NCBI RefSeq assembly: GCF_029051725.1 | Contig: NZ_JAACFU010000009.1 | Span: forward strand, 124,001 to 188,000 | From: Bradyrhizobium sp. CSS354 | Lineage (GTDB): Bacteria; Pseudomonadota; Alphaproteobacteria; Rhizobiales; Xanthobacteraceae | Direction: 5' to 3' | DNA length: 64,000 nucleotides | Part shown: piece by piece, positions 53,625 through 61,120 of the stretch | Position numbering within the stretch: the stretch's first letter is position 1 | Layout: every line of letters starts with the position of its first letter | Program-made: the position numbers and the translations under genes | The notes under the pieces: generated by a model | Seen by the model: only the letters and a program-made list of their open reading frames with translations | Database searches by the model: none | Told to the model about the DNA's origin: nothing

Positions 53625-54311
53625 TCAGGCCACTTTCGTCGTCATGTGCTTGAACATGTTGCTGCGGGCTTCGTCGTCCATCTCAGCCTTGAAGGTGAAC
53701 TTGTCCTTCAGTGCGATCGCGCGCGTCGCCGCAGGCCGCGCCGTGACCTCGTCCACCAGCCGCTTGACGTTCGGATATCGCGCGAAGGCATCGTCGCCGA
53801 GCTTGAACGGCACCATCCGCGCCCAACCCCACAGCGCCATGTCCACGATCGAATAACTGTCGCCGACCATGTAGCTGCGGCCTTTGAGGTGACCGTCGAG
53901 AATTTTGTAGTGGCGATCGGTCTCGAACTGGTAACGGTTATGCGCGTAGTCGTGGTTCTGGTCTTTCGGCGCAAAATGCTTGAAGTGCACGGCCTGACCC
54001 GAATAGGGCCCGACGCCGGTGGCGATGAACATCAGCCATGACAGCATCTCGCCGCGAACATTGGCGGCGGGCAGGAATTTGCCGGTCTTCTCGGCCAGAT
54101 AGAGCAGGATGGCGTTGGAATCGAACACGATAGTGCCGTTGTCGTCGATCGACGGCACCTTGCCGTTCGGATTGATCTTTAGATAGTCCGGCGTGAACTG
54201 CTCGCCCTTGCGGGTGTCGATCTTCACCGGCTCGAAGGGCAGACCGGCCTCTTCGAGATAGAGCGCGACCTTGGTCGGGTTCGGCGAGCCGTTGAAATAG
54301 AATTTAAGCAT
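53625..54311 (-). CDS. glutathione S-transferase
   Basis: A 228-residue GST from ATG 54311 (MLKFYFNGSPNPTKVALYLE). The glutathione-binding half has GKVPSIDDNG and IVFDSNAILLYLAEKTGKF; the C-domain carries MVGDSYSIVDMALWGWARM. It is of the YfcG/disulfide-reductase-like group, with the Asn of SPNPTK in the catalytic position. It does not resemble the GST at 45707 closely. Function probably in redox or electrophile metabolism. Confidence 0.88.
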   Translation of the reverse strand: MLKFYFNGSPNPTKVALYLEEAGLPFEPVKIDTRKGEQFTPDYLKINPNGKVPSIDDNGTIVFDSNAILLYLAEKTGKFLPAANVRGEMLSWLMFIATGVGPYSGQAVHFKHFAPKDQNHDYAHNRYQFETDRHYKILDGHLKGRSYMVGDSYSIVDMALWGWARMVPFKLGDDAFARYPNVKRLVDEVTARPAATRAIALKDKFTFKAEMDDEARSNMFKHMTTKVA

Positions 54312-54443
54312 CGGGCATCTCCCCTGTGTTTGTTGGCCGAGAGTGGAGGCAGCAACATGTCCGCAAGCGGCCTTGTCTTGCCTGAACCTTATCGGGGAGG
54401 GCAACCGGCGAGTTTGCCGGGCGGTATCTGCGTGTCACGCAGA

Positions 54444-54770
54444 TCAGCCGGCGTAACAAAGGCCGATCGCCGCCGTAATGACCATTGCCGCGCCCACGAC
54501 CTCCAGGCGCAGCCCGAGCCGGGTAGCGATATGCATGTCGGAGGCCCGCGCCGCGCGCTCGGATCCGCGCGCGTAGCCGTGCACGATGACGTCGTGATTG
54601 AAGCTGTCATGGGCCTCGTTGCTGCTGGCGAGCCCGACACAGACCACGAGCACGCCGAACAAGGCGAGGCCGAAAAATCCCAGCAGCGCGATCAGGAACA
54701 TCGGAAACATGCCGACCAGGAAGATCGGCAGCAGCGGCACCAGCAGCAATGTCTCGGACTGTCGTCGCAT
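54444..54770 (-). CDS. small hydrophobic membrane protein
   Basis: A 108-residue protein with two hydrophobic segments at about residues 7-48 (long enough for two spans) and one at 90-107. The middle is polar (NEAHDSFNHDVIVHGYARGS). I recognise no family. The regular membrane topology and a Met start next to a Gly-poor upstream region support a real gene. It is 133 bases from the GST gene. Role unknown. Confidence 0.55.
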   Translation of the reverse strand: MRRQSETLLLVPLLPIFLVGMFPMFLIALLGFFGLALFGVLVVCVGLASSNEAHDSFNHDVIVHGYARGSERAARASDMHIATRLGLRLEVVGAAMVITAAIGLCYAG

Positions 54771-54838
54771 GCTCGACCGGTCAAGACGGGGCGTAGGCGG
54801 TTAATGTAGTCCCGGCGGCCGCCGGGTTCAACCAGTCT

Positions 54839-54880
54839 CGTCATTCCGGGCTCGCGCCAGGAGGCGCATACGGAATGACG
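54839..54880. repeat. short palindromic element
   Basis: Perfect arms CGTCATTCCG (54839-54848) and CGGAATGACG (54871-54880) enclose an inner GCGCC/GGCGC hairpin. It is a small version of the element at 37267 and lies just after the ccrM stop, where it may help terminate transcription. Confidence 0.8.
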
Positions 54881-54889
54881 AAGGGTAGC

Positions 54890-56020
54890 CTACCCCGCCG
54901 CCATACCGGCACGGATCTCGGCGCGGAGCTCGTCGATCAGCTTGAGACCCTTCTTGGTCTCGATATGCCAGAAGGTCCAGCCGTTGCAGGCTTGCGCCCC
55001 TTGCGCCACTGCGCCCATGCGGTGGATGGAGCCGACCTTGTCGCCGAACATGATGGCGCCGTCGGCGCGGACCAGCGCGCCGAGCTTCTTCTTGGCATCG
55101 AACAGCTTGGTGCCGGGCATGATCATGCCACGCTCGATCAATTCCGAGAACGCAACCCGCGGCGCTTCGCGCGCCGTCATGAACGGGGCGAGGCTTGCCT
55201 CCGGCAGCGGCTCGACCGCGGCGATGCGCGCTTGTGCCGCTTTCGCATAGGTCTTGTCGCGCTCGAAGCCGATATAGGAGCGGCCGAGGCGCTTTGCGAC
55301 CGCGCCGGTGGTGCCGGTGCCGTTGAAGGGATCGATCACGAGATCGCCGGGTTTGGAGGACGACAGCAGCACGCGCGCGAGCAGGCCTTCCGGCTTCTGC
55401 GTCGGGTGCACTTTCTTGCCATCGGCGCCCTTGAGGCGCTCCTCGCCGGTGCAGAGCGGGATCAGCCAGTCGGACCGTGCCTGCACGTCCTCGTTGGCGG
55501 CCTTCAGCGCCTCGTAGTTGAACGTGTAGCCCTTGGCCTTCTCGTCGCGCGCGGCCCAGATCATGGTTTCGTGCGCGTTGGTGAAGCGGCGGCCGCGGAA
55601 ATTCGGCATCGGGTTCGTCTTGCGCCAGACAATGTCGTTCAGGAGCCAGAAGCCGAGGTCCTGCATGATCGCGCCGACGCGGAAGATGTTGTGATAGGAG
55701 CCGATGACCCAGATCGTCGCCGATGGCTTCATCGCGCGGCGGGCGGCAAGCAGCCAGGCGCGAGTGAAATCGTCATAGGCGGAGAACGAATCGAACTTGT
55801 CCCAATCGTCGTCGACCGCATCGACATGGGATTCGTCGGGGCGCTTGAGATCGCCCTTGAGCTGAAGATTGTAGGGTGGATCGGCGAACACCAGGTCGAC
55901 CGAACCAGCCTGAAGCTTCGACATCTCGGCGACGCAATCGCCGAGGACGATGCTGTGCGAAGGAGACTCAAAATTTGTGCGGGGCGCCCTTGCAGACGCC
56001 CCGCGACGCGACTCTACCAT
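54890..56020 (-). CDS. ccrM: CcrM-type GANTC adenine DNA methyltransferase
   Basis: A 376-residue cell-cycle methyltransferase. Motif IV is FADPPYNLQL (DPPY at 47-50), the SAM motif I is DPFNGTGTTG, and conserved stretches DDDWDKFDSFSAYDDFTRAW, GSYHNIFRVGAIMQDLGFWL and NPMPNFRGRRFTNAHETMIW follow CcrM closely. The C-terminal domain (about 295-376, ending HIETKKGLKLIDELRAEIRA) is that of CcrM. It adds N6-methyladenine to GANTC once per cell cycle. Three GACTC sites lie at its start. Confidence 0.95.
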   Translation of the reverse strand: MVESRRGASARAPRTNFESPSHSIVLGDCVAEMSKLQAGSVDLVFADPPYNLQLKGDLKRPDESHVDAVDDDWDKFDSFSAYDDFTRAWLLAARRAMKPSATIWVIGSYHNIFRVGAIMQDLGFWLLNDIVWRKTNPMPNFRGRRFTNAHETMIWAARDEKAKGYTFNYEALKAANEDVQARSDWLIPLCTGEERLKGADGKKVHPTQKPEGLLARVLLSSSKPGDLVIDPFNGTGTTGAVAKRLGRSYIGFERDKTYAKAAQARIAAVEPLPEASLAPFMTAREAPRVAFSELIERGMIMPGTKLFDAKKKLGALVRADGAIMFGDKVGSIHRMGAVAQGAQACNGWTFWHIETKKGLKLIDELRAEIRAGMAAG

Positions 56021-56039
56021 GACTCAAGAACTCTGACTC
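56010..56039 (-). promoter_or_regulatory. cluster of three GANTC sites at the ccrM start
   Basis: GACTC occurs at 56010-56014, 56021-56025 and 56035-56039. In Caulobacter, methylation of GANTC sites in the ccrM leader lowers its transcription, so methylation-based autoregulation is suggested here. Whether the promoter overlaps them is not shown. Confidence 0.6.
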
Positions 56040-56426
56040 AGGCGACGCTGTCGGCGACGCGGGACCAAACAACCGACTGACCGTTACATTGAAGCGGCAA
56101 AGTAAAAATCGACTTAACCCGCCGCTTTCGTGAGCAGCCTTCACCTCGCGCCTCGCACGCGGTTCGCTCCGCGCATTCGCCGTGTTTTGCAGTGTATTTC
56201 GTGTTTGTTCGCGTTGCGGGAGTGGCCAGAGCGCAAAAAAGACTCCAAATTTCTCTCGGAAAAAATTGCACGACGCCCGGAAAAAATTGCTGGCATTGCC
56301 ATGCTGTCGCACTAGGCAATAATTGCCGAGCGGGATATTGATTAATGCAATGGAAATTTTACGTGTATGGCGCGTTGAGCTTTCGCGCTCTTGCGCCGGA
56401 TTGAGCCAGGACCGAGGGAAGCCGCC
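56021..56426. other. 406-base divergent intergenic region
   Basis: No gene is supported between ccrM and the zinc metallopeptidase. It is AT-rich relative to its neighbours and should hold both promoters. It contains the ccrM GANTC cluster, a further GACTC at 56241-56245, a single TTAACC half-site near 56113, and a direct repeat at 56257-56290. Confidence 0.6.
56257..56290 (+). repeat. direct repeat CGGAAAAAATTGC
   Basis: The 13-base word occurs at 56257-56269 and 56278-56290, exactly 21 bases apart (two helical turns). This phasing is typical of a dimeric regulator site, about 140 bases before the metallopeptidase start. The binding protein is unknown. Confidence 0.55.
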
Positions 56427-57362
56427 ATGCGCTACGATGATTTCCGCCGCAGCGACGACATCGAGGATCGTCGCGACGATGGTGGCGGCGGCGGTGGAGG
56501 AGGCGGGTTCGGTCTCCCCATGGGCGGCGGCGGGCTCGGGATCGGCACCATCATCGTGCTCGGCCTGGTCGGCTACGCCTTCGGCATTGATCCGCGCATC
56601 CTGATCGGCGGCGCCGAGATCCTCACCGGCGGCGGCCAGGCGCCGTCCTACCAGACCGATCGCCAATCGTCGTCCAACGCCAAGCGCGGCGCGCCGACCG
56701 ACGAGATGGGCAGCATGATCTCCGGCATCCTCGGCGAGATCGACGATCGCTGGAGCGAGATCTTCCAGGCCTCGGGCCAGACCTTTACCGGTCCGAAGGT
56801 CGTGCTGTTCCGCAACGTCACCAATGGCGGGCGCTGCGGCCGGGCGGAGTCGGCGATGGGACCGTTCTATTGTCCGCCCGACAGGACCATCTTCCTCGAC
56901 ACCGGTTTCTTCCGCGAGGTCGAGACGCGTTTTCGCGGCTGCTCCGGCAAATCCGCCTGTAACTTCACCACCGCCTACATCATCGCCCATGAGGCCGGCC
57001 ATCACATCCAGAACCTGCTCGGCATCATTCCGCGCGTGACGCGGCTGCAGCAGCAGGCCGGCAGCAAGGCGGAGGCCAATGCGCTGCAGGTGAAGGTCGA
57101 ATTGCAGGCCGACTGCCTGTCCGGCGTCTGGGTCAACCGCGAGGCGAAGAAGCGGCCGAACTTCCTCGAGCCGGGCGACATCGACGCTGCGCTGACCACT
57201 GCGAGCGCGATCGGCGACGATACGCTGCAGCGCCAGGCCACGGGCCGCGTCGTGCCCGATTCCTTTACCCACGGCTCGGCGGCGCAACGCAAGCAGTGGT
57301 TCATGACCGGATATCAGCAGGGCACCGTCCAGGCCTGCAACACGTTTGGCGGCGGACAGTAG
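56427..57362 (+). CDS. YpfJ-type zinc metallopeptidase
   Basis: A 311-residue protein from ATG 56427 (MRYDDFRRSDDIEDRRDDGG). A Gly-run (about residues 20-28) precedes a membrane span (GIGTIIVLGLVGYAFGID). The metallopeptidase domain has YIIAHEAGHHIQNLLG (the HExxH zinc motif) and LQADCLSGVWVN as the third ligand region. It matches the neutral zinc metallopeptidase family; target unknown. A single palindromic element separates it from moaB. Confidence 0.87.
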   Translation: MRYDDFRRSDDIEDRRDDGGGGGGGGGFGLPMGGGGLGIGTIIVLGLVGYAFGIDPRILIGGAEILTGGGQAPSYQTDRQSSSNAKRGAPTDEMGSMISGILGEIDDRWSEIFQASGQTFTGPKVVLFRNVTNGGRCGRAESAMGPFYCPPDRTIFLDTGFFREVETRFRGCSGKSACNFTTAYIIAHEAGHHIQNLLGIIPRVTRLQQQAGSKAEANALQVKVELQADCLSGVWVNREAKKRPNFLEPGDIDAALTTASAIGDDTLQRQATGRVVPDSFTHGSAAQRKQWFMTGYQQGTVQACNTFGGGQ

Positions 57363-57371
57363 GGGTTATCC

Positions 57372-57466
57372 GTGATCCTGAGGTGCTCGCCAATTGGCGA
57401 GCCTCGAAGGATGCGAGCCCGTGGCCCATCCTTCGAGGCGCGCAAGAGCGCGCACCTCAGGATGAC
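57372..57466. repeat. nested palindromic intergenic element
   Basis: Outer arms GTGATCCTGAGGTGC (57372-57386) and 57452-57466 differ by one base; inner arms GCCTCGAAGGATG (57401-57413) and 57427-57439 are perfect. It has the plan of the element at 37267 but a different sequence, and lies between the metallopeptidase and moaB. Confidence 0.8.
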
Positions 57467-57497
57467 GTCAGCAGGCCAGAAGAGAAGGTGCGTTGCA

Positions 57498-58061
57498 ATG
57501 ACCTCCATCGACGAAACAAAACAATTCGTCCCGCTCAATATCGCGGTGCTCACCGTGTCCGACACGCGCGCGCTCGCGGATGATAAATCCGGCCAGACGC
57601 TCGCCGACCGCCTCCTTGCGGCTGGCCATCATCTCGCCGCGCGCGAGATCGTCACCGACGACGTCGAGGCGATCCGCGCCATCATCCGCCGCTGGATTGC
57701 GGATGCGGGCGTCGATGTCGTCATCACCACCGGCGGCACCGGCTTCACCGGGCGCGACGTCACGCCGGAGGCGGTCGAGCCCTTGTTCGAGAAGCGCATG
57801 GACGGTTTCTCGATCGCATTCCACATGCTGAGCCACGCCAAGATCGGCACATCGACGATCCAGAGCCGCGCCACTGCCGGCGTGACCGGCGCGACCTACA
57901 TCTTCTGCCTGCCAGGTTCGCCCGGTGCCTGCCGCGACGGCTGGGACGGCATCCTCAAAGCCCAGCTCGACTACCGCACGCGTCCCTGCAATTTCGTCGA
58001 GATCATGCCGCGGCTGGACGAGCACCTGCGCCGGCCGAAGGCCCAGGGCGCGACGGTGTGA
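57498..58061 (+). CDS. moaB: molybdenum cofactor protein MoaB
   Basis: A 187-residue protein from ATG 57498. The MoaB/MogA fold is shown by NIAVLTVSDTRALADDKSGQ, VVITTGGTGFTGRDVTPEAV and IFCLPGSPGACRDGWDGILK. MoaB-type proteins adenylate molybdopterin, or stabilise an intermediate, before molybdenum insertion. No other moa or moe gene lies nearby. It ends 10 bases before a palindromic remnant. Confidence 0.92.
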   Translation: MTSIDETKQFVPLNIAVLTVSDTRALADDKSGQTLADRLLAAGHHLAAREIVTDDVEAIRAIIRRWIADAGVDVVITTGGTGFTGRDVTPEAVEPLFEKRMDGFSIAFHMLSHAKIGTSTIQSRATAGVTGATYIFCLPGSPGACRDGWDGILKAQLDYRTRPCNFVEIMPRLDEHLRRPKAQGATV

Positions 58062-58071
58062 GCGCTTGCGT

Positions 58072-58125
58072 CCCTTCCCCCCTTGTGGGGGAAGGTGGCG
58101 CGAAGTCCCGCAAGGGGCGAGGGCA
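58072..58125. repeat. truncated copy of the 150-base palindromic element
   Basis: CCTTCCCC-CCTTGTGG-GGGAAGG joins directly to CCCGCAAGGGGCGAGGGC. Both parts are found at the ends of the full elements at 44102 and 60941, but the middle is missing, so this looks like an internal deletion. It lies just after the moaB stop. Confidence 0.7.
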
Positions 58126-58157
58126 CATTTATGCGCATCTCGCCCGCTGTTGCAGCA

Positions 58158-59084
58158 TCAGAGATCCCGCTCCCACGTTTCCCCAATCAGATGCTGCCCG
58201 AAGCTGTGATGCGGCTCGGTAGCGACGAGCTTGAATCCTGCACTTTGATAGATGCCACGCGCGGCGACCAGGATGCTTTGCGTCCACAGCGTCATCCTGC
58301 TGTAGCCCCTCTCGCGTGCGCCCTGGATGCATTGCTCGACCAGCGCGCGGCCGACACCGAGCCCCCGCGCTTTCTTCTCCACCTGCAACAGGCGCAGCTT
58401 GGCAATCTCGTCCGTGGCCTTGACCAGAAAGATCGAACCGACCGGCTCGCCATCCACTTCCGCAATCCAGCAGTGCTCGCGCGCGGCGTCATGATCCTTG
58501 ATGAACTGTGCGCAGATATCGGCGACCAGGGCCTCGTAGCTGATATCCCAGTTGTAGTCGGCCGCATAGGCGGCGGCCTGCCGGGAGATAACCCAGCCCA
58601 TGTCGCCGACGCGATGGCTGCGCAGCATGAAAGCCGCGGGTTGGCTTCGACGCTCCAGCACAGCCTTGATGGTCGCCATGGCCTGCGTGAGCCGCGTCGC
58701 ATCGCTGGCCGAAAGCTGAGCCAGCATTACGGCGACCTCATTTTGCGAGCCCAGGTTCAGCTTGGCAAAGGTCTGGCGCCCCTTGGCGGTGAGGCTGAGC
58801 TGGTATTGCCTGCGATCCGCGGGCAGGGGCCTGCGGGTGATCAGGCCCTTTTCGTCGAAGCTTTGCACGATCCGGCTGAGATAGCCGGGGTCGAGGCCAA
58901 GCTCGTTGCCGATCTCCTTTGCGGCAAGGTCGTCCCGTTGCGCGAGCTCGTAGAGCACGCGGGCCTCGCTGAGCGAGAACGGGCTTTTTCCAAGGTGCTG
59001 GTCGAGCACGCCAAGTTTGCGGGTGTAGAAGCGGTTGAAGGCGCGGACCGCTGCGATGTGGTCGTCGGTAGGATTGAACGACAT
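58158..59084 (-). CDS. MarR regulator fused to GNAT acetyltransferase
   Basis: A 308-residue protein. Residues 1 to about 150 are a MarR winged helix (FSLSEARVLYELAQRDDLAA, GYLSRIVQSFDEKGLITRRP). The C-terminal half is a GNAT domain, with the acetyl-CoA loop in EKKARGLGVGRALVEQCIQ. The fusion is known, with a metabolite-dependent regulator role proposed. It has GAGGTG before the ATG, and a 34-base palindrome starts 15 bases upstream, so it probably represses itself. Its ligand is unknown. Confidence 0.9.
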   Translation of the reverse strand: MSFNPTDDHIAAVRAFNRFYTRKLGVLDQHLGKSPFSLSEARVLYELAQRDDLAAKEIGNELGLDPGYLSRIVQSFDEKGLITRRPLPADRRQYQLSLTAKGRQTFAKLNLGSQNEVAVMLAQLSASDATRLTQAMATIKAVLERRSQPAAFMLRSHRVGDMGWVISRQAAAYAADYNWDISYEALVADICAQFIKDHDAAREHCWIAEVDGEPVGSIFLVKATDEIAKLRLLQVEKKARGLGVGRALVEQCIQGARERGYSRMTLWTQSILVAARGIYQSAGFKLVATEPHHSFGQHLIGETWERDL

Positions 59085-59099
59085 GGGTCACCTCGATAT

Positions 59100-59133
59100 T
59101 TGCCATTGTCAAATAATTATTTGACTTTGGCAA
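59100..59133. promoter_or_regulatory. 34-base palindromic operator before the MarR-GNAT gene
   Basis: TTGCCA (59100-59105) and TGGCAA (59128-59133) flank the perfect 18-base palindrome GTCAAATAATTATTTGAC (59108-59125), with T-T mismatches between. It sits between the start codon and the upstream gene in an AT-rich stretch unlike its surroundings. This is the expected place and form of a MarR dimer site. Confidence 0.8.
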
Positions 59134-59146
59134 GTATTGAGGTGCC

Positions 59147-59722
59147 TCAGCCGACCATGACGATCCGGCTGCGCAGCATGATCCGCGACGAGCGGCCGAG
59201 CCGCCGGAGCAGCCGCGCCTCGGAGCGGCGGGCCTGGGGCGGGTAGCCGCCGATGCGGTCGTAGTGATCACGCGCGATCAAAAGTCCCTGATCGCCGAAG
59301 GGACCGACGAGCTTGCGCATCAGGGCCCGGAGGATATCGCGGAAGCCGGCATCGGCGTAGGGCGAGCGCGCATAGCGGAAGACGGCCGCACGATCCCGGC
59401 CGCTGGTCGAGACGGACTGGATGAATTGGGTGGTTTCCTCGATCCAGCCGGTTTCCAGCACGGCGCCCGCAGGGAGGAACATTAGCCAGGACGAGCGGGC
59501 CTGGAGTGCGCCAGCGGCGAGCGCGGCGCCTTGCGTGGATCCTTCGAAGCCGATGAAACGGCAACCCGCGACGTCGGCAACGCGCTCGATGACGCCATTG
59601 CGGGTGCCGTCGACCAGGAGCACTTCCCGGATGATGCCCGCGGCGGCACCGGGTACCAACGCGGCCAGAGTTGCGACCGCCGTCTGCTCGACGCCTTCGG
59701 TCGGAATAATTACGCTTAGCAT
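59147..59722 (-). CDS. small glycosyltransferase family 2 protein
   Basis: A 191-residue protein with a GT-A fold: MLSVIIPTEGVEQTAVATLA, then EVLLVDGTRNGVIERV (the DxD-like position is VDG), LMFLPAGAVLETGWIEE and YDRIGGYPP. It is shorter than most family 2 enzymes and lacks membrane spans. The Lys-Arg-rich C-terminus (LRRLGRSSRIMLRSR) may touch membrane lipids or nucleic acid. Donor and acceptor unknown. It is on the same strand as and upstream of the MarR-GNAT gene. Confidence 0.78.
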   Translation of the reverse strand: MLSVIIPTEGVEQTAVATLAALVPGAAAGIIREVLLVDGTRNGVIERVADVAGCRFIGFEGSTQGAALAAGALQARSSWLMFLPAGAVLETGWIEETTQFIQSVSTSGRDRAAVFRYARSPYADAGFRDILRALMRKLVGPFGDQGLLIARDHYDRIGGYPPQARRSEARLLRRLGRSSRIMLRSRIVMVG

Positions 59723-60047
59723 GATTGAGGCTTCAGTCTCCGCACTTCGGGAGAAACGTAGCTGTTATGATGTTGTCATAAACACGCGGCGCTGCCGAGT
59801 GCAACTTTTCGGTCGGGCCGCGGTCTACGATGGTAAACCGCTGTAGCGATCGCATCCAAATATGTCCCGTGCGGGGTGGCAATATTGCCGAATGTTTCCG
59901 CGCCAGCTGTCCTGGACCGTATTACTCCAGAGGAGCCGCGATATTGCGCGATGGGCGGGCCGTTCGCAATCCTGCAAAGGGAGGATGCGCCAGCGGACGA
60001 GCGCGAGAACGTGAACGTGCAATCACGCTGCTGACAAGGGCTTCGAA
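59723..60047. other. 325-base divergent intergenic region
   Basis: No gene is supported. It should hold the promoters of the glycosyltransferase (minus) and the RMD1-like gene (plus). No known regulator site was recognised. Confidence 0.5.
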
Positions 60048-60887
60048 ATGAACGCCGATCAACTTGCTGTTAACTCGCCGGCAACATCGCCCAGGCCGGA
60101 CGGCGCGGCGGCCTTGCGGATCCGCGCCGTGATGCTGGGCGAACGCATCAATCCCTCCGGCCTCGAGATGGGGGCGACCGTCTCCTCGACGCCGGCCGCC
60201 TTCCGCGTTCATGCCGGCCTTGCGGTCATTTTCCGCTACGGCGTCGTGGTGCTGATCGGTCTCCTCCCATTGGAGGAGAAGGTACTGATCGACAGCCTGA
60301 AGACCCGCGTGATCGGCGAGCTCAGCCCCTACGAGGAGGAGATCGCGCATGCGCAACTCTGCAAGGACGAAAGCGCCGAGGCGATCCAGCCGGGAGGCCC
60401 GATCTGCCTCGCCAAATTCTCCGACGACCGGCTGCTGCTGATCGCGGACGCGCTTGCCAAGAGCACCTCGCTCGCGCGTGACGAGCGCCGCGTCGCCGCG
60501 GTCTTCGACGTGATCGAGCCGTTTGCGCGCATGCTCGCCGAGCAGGGCCGCACGCCGCCCCGGCGCAAGGGCATCCTGCAATTGATCGGCAATGCGCTTC
60601 TCGTCCAGCAGCGCGTGGCCGGCCGTGTTGCGGTGGCCGAGAAACCCGACGTGCTCTGGGAGAAACCCGAACTCGACCGGCTCTATGCTCGCCTTGAAGA
60701 CGAGTACGAACTGAAGGAGCGCCTCGACACGCTCGAGCGCAAGCTCACCGCCGTGTCCGAGACCGCCAACGCGCTCACCGACATCATCGACACCCAGCGC
60801 TCGCTCCGCCTCGAGGTCGCGGTGGTGGTGCTGATCGTGATCGAGGTCGCGATCGGGTGTTTCCAGATTTGGTCGGGGACGCATTAG
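60048..60887 (+). CDS. RMD1/DUF155 family membrane-anchored protein
   Basis: A 279-residue protein of the RMD1/YagE (DUF155) family. The N-terminal half has strands and helices including VIFRYGVVVLIGLLPLEEKV. Residues about 205-245 are a predicted coiled coil (KPELDRLYARLEDEYELKER), followed by a C-terminal span (LEVAVVVLIVIEVAIGCF). The soluble part would face the cytoplasm. In yeast, relatives affect mitochondria and meiosis; bacterial role is unknown. Confidence 0.85.
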   Translation: MNADQLAVNSPATSPRPDGAAALRIRAVMLGERINPSGLEMGATVSSTPAAFRVHAGLAVIFRYGVVVLIGLLPLEEKVLIDSLKTRVIGELSPYEEEIAHAQLCKDESAEAIQPGGPICLAKFSDDRLLLIADALAKSTSLARDERRVAAVFDVIEPFARMLAEQGRTPPRRKGILQLIGNALLVQQRVAGRVAVAEKPDVLWEKPELDRLYARLEDEYELKERLDTLERKLTAVSETANALTDIIDTQRSLRLEVAVVVLIVIEVAIGCFQIWSGTH

Positions 60888-60940
60888 AACACGCGGGCCG
60901 CTGGATCAATTTACCCCGTGAGCGAGATGCTCGTGGCTGC

Positions 60941-61093
60941 GCCCTCGCCCCTTGCGGGAGAGGGCAGCACCGCAAGGAGACACAAACTCACAGGGGTGAG
61001 GGGTATTTCTCCGCATACTCACATGCATACGTGAGGGACGAAAGAACCCCTCATCTGGCGCTTCGCGCCACCTTCTCCCGCAAGGGGAGAAGG
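60941..61093. repeat. nested palindromic element, inverse copy
   Basis: The same parts as at 44102 appear in reverse order: GCCCTC-GAGGGC-like hairpin (60941-60965), TGAGGGGT (60997-61004) with ACCCCTCA (61046-61053), TGGCGCTTCGCGCCA (61056-61070) and CCTTCTCCC-GGGAGAAGG (61071-61093). It lies between the convergent RMD1-like and ackA genes. Confidence 0.8.
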
Positions 61094-61120
61094 GAAGCAA
61101 CGCCGATCCTACGCCGTTGA

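Noticed and set aside
56105..56120. CtrA-binding site near TTAACC upstream of ccrM
   Set aside because: Only one half-site is visible; no TTAA-N7-TTAA pair was found.
55968..57287. A 439-codon minus-strand open frame spanning the ccrM upstream region and the metallopeptidase
   Set aside because: It covers the promoter region and lies opposite a gene with a clear HExxH motif; the product has no recognisable domain.
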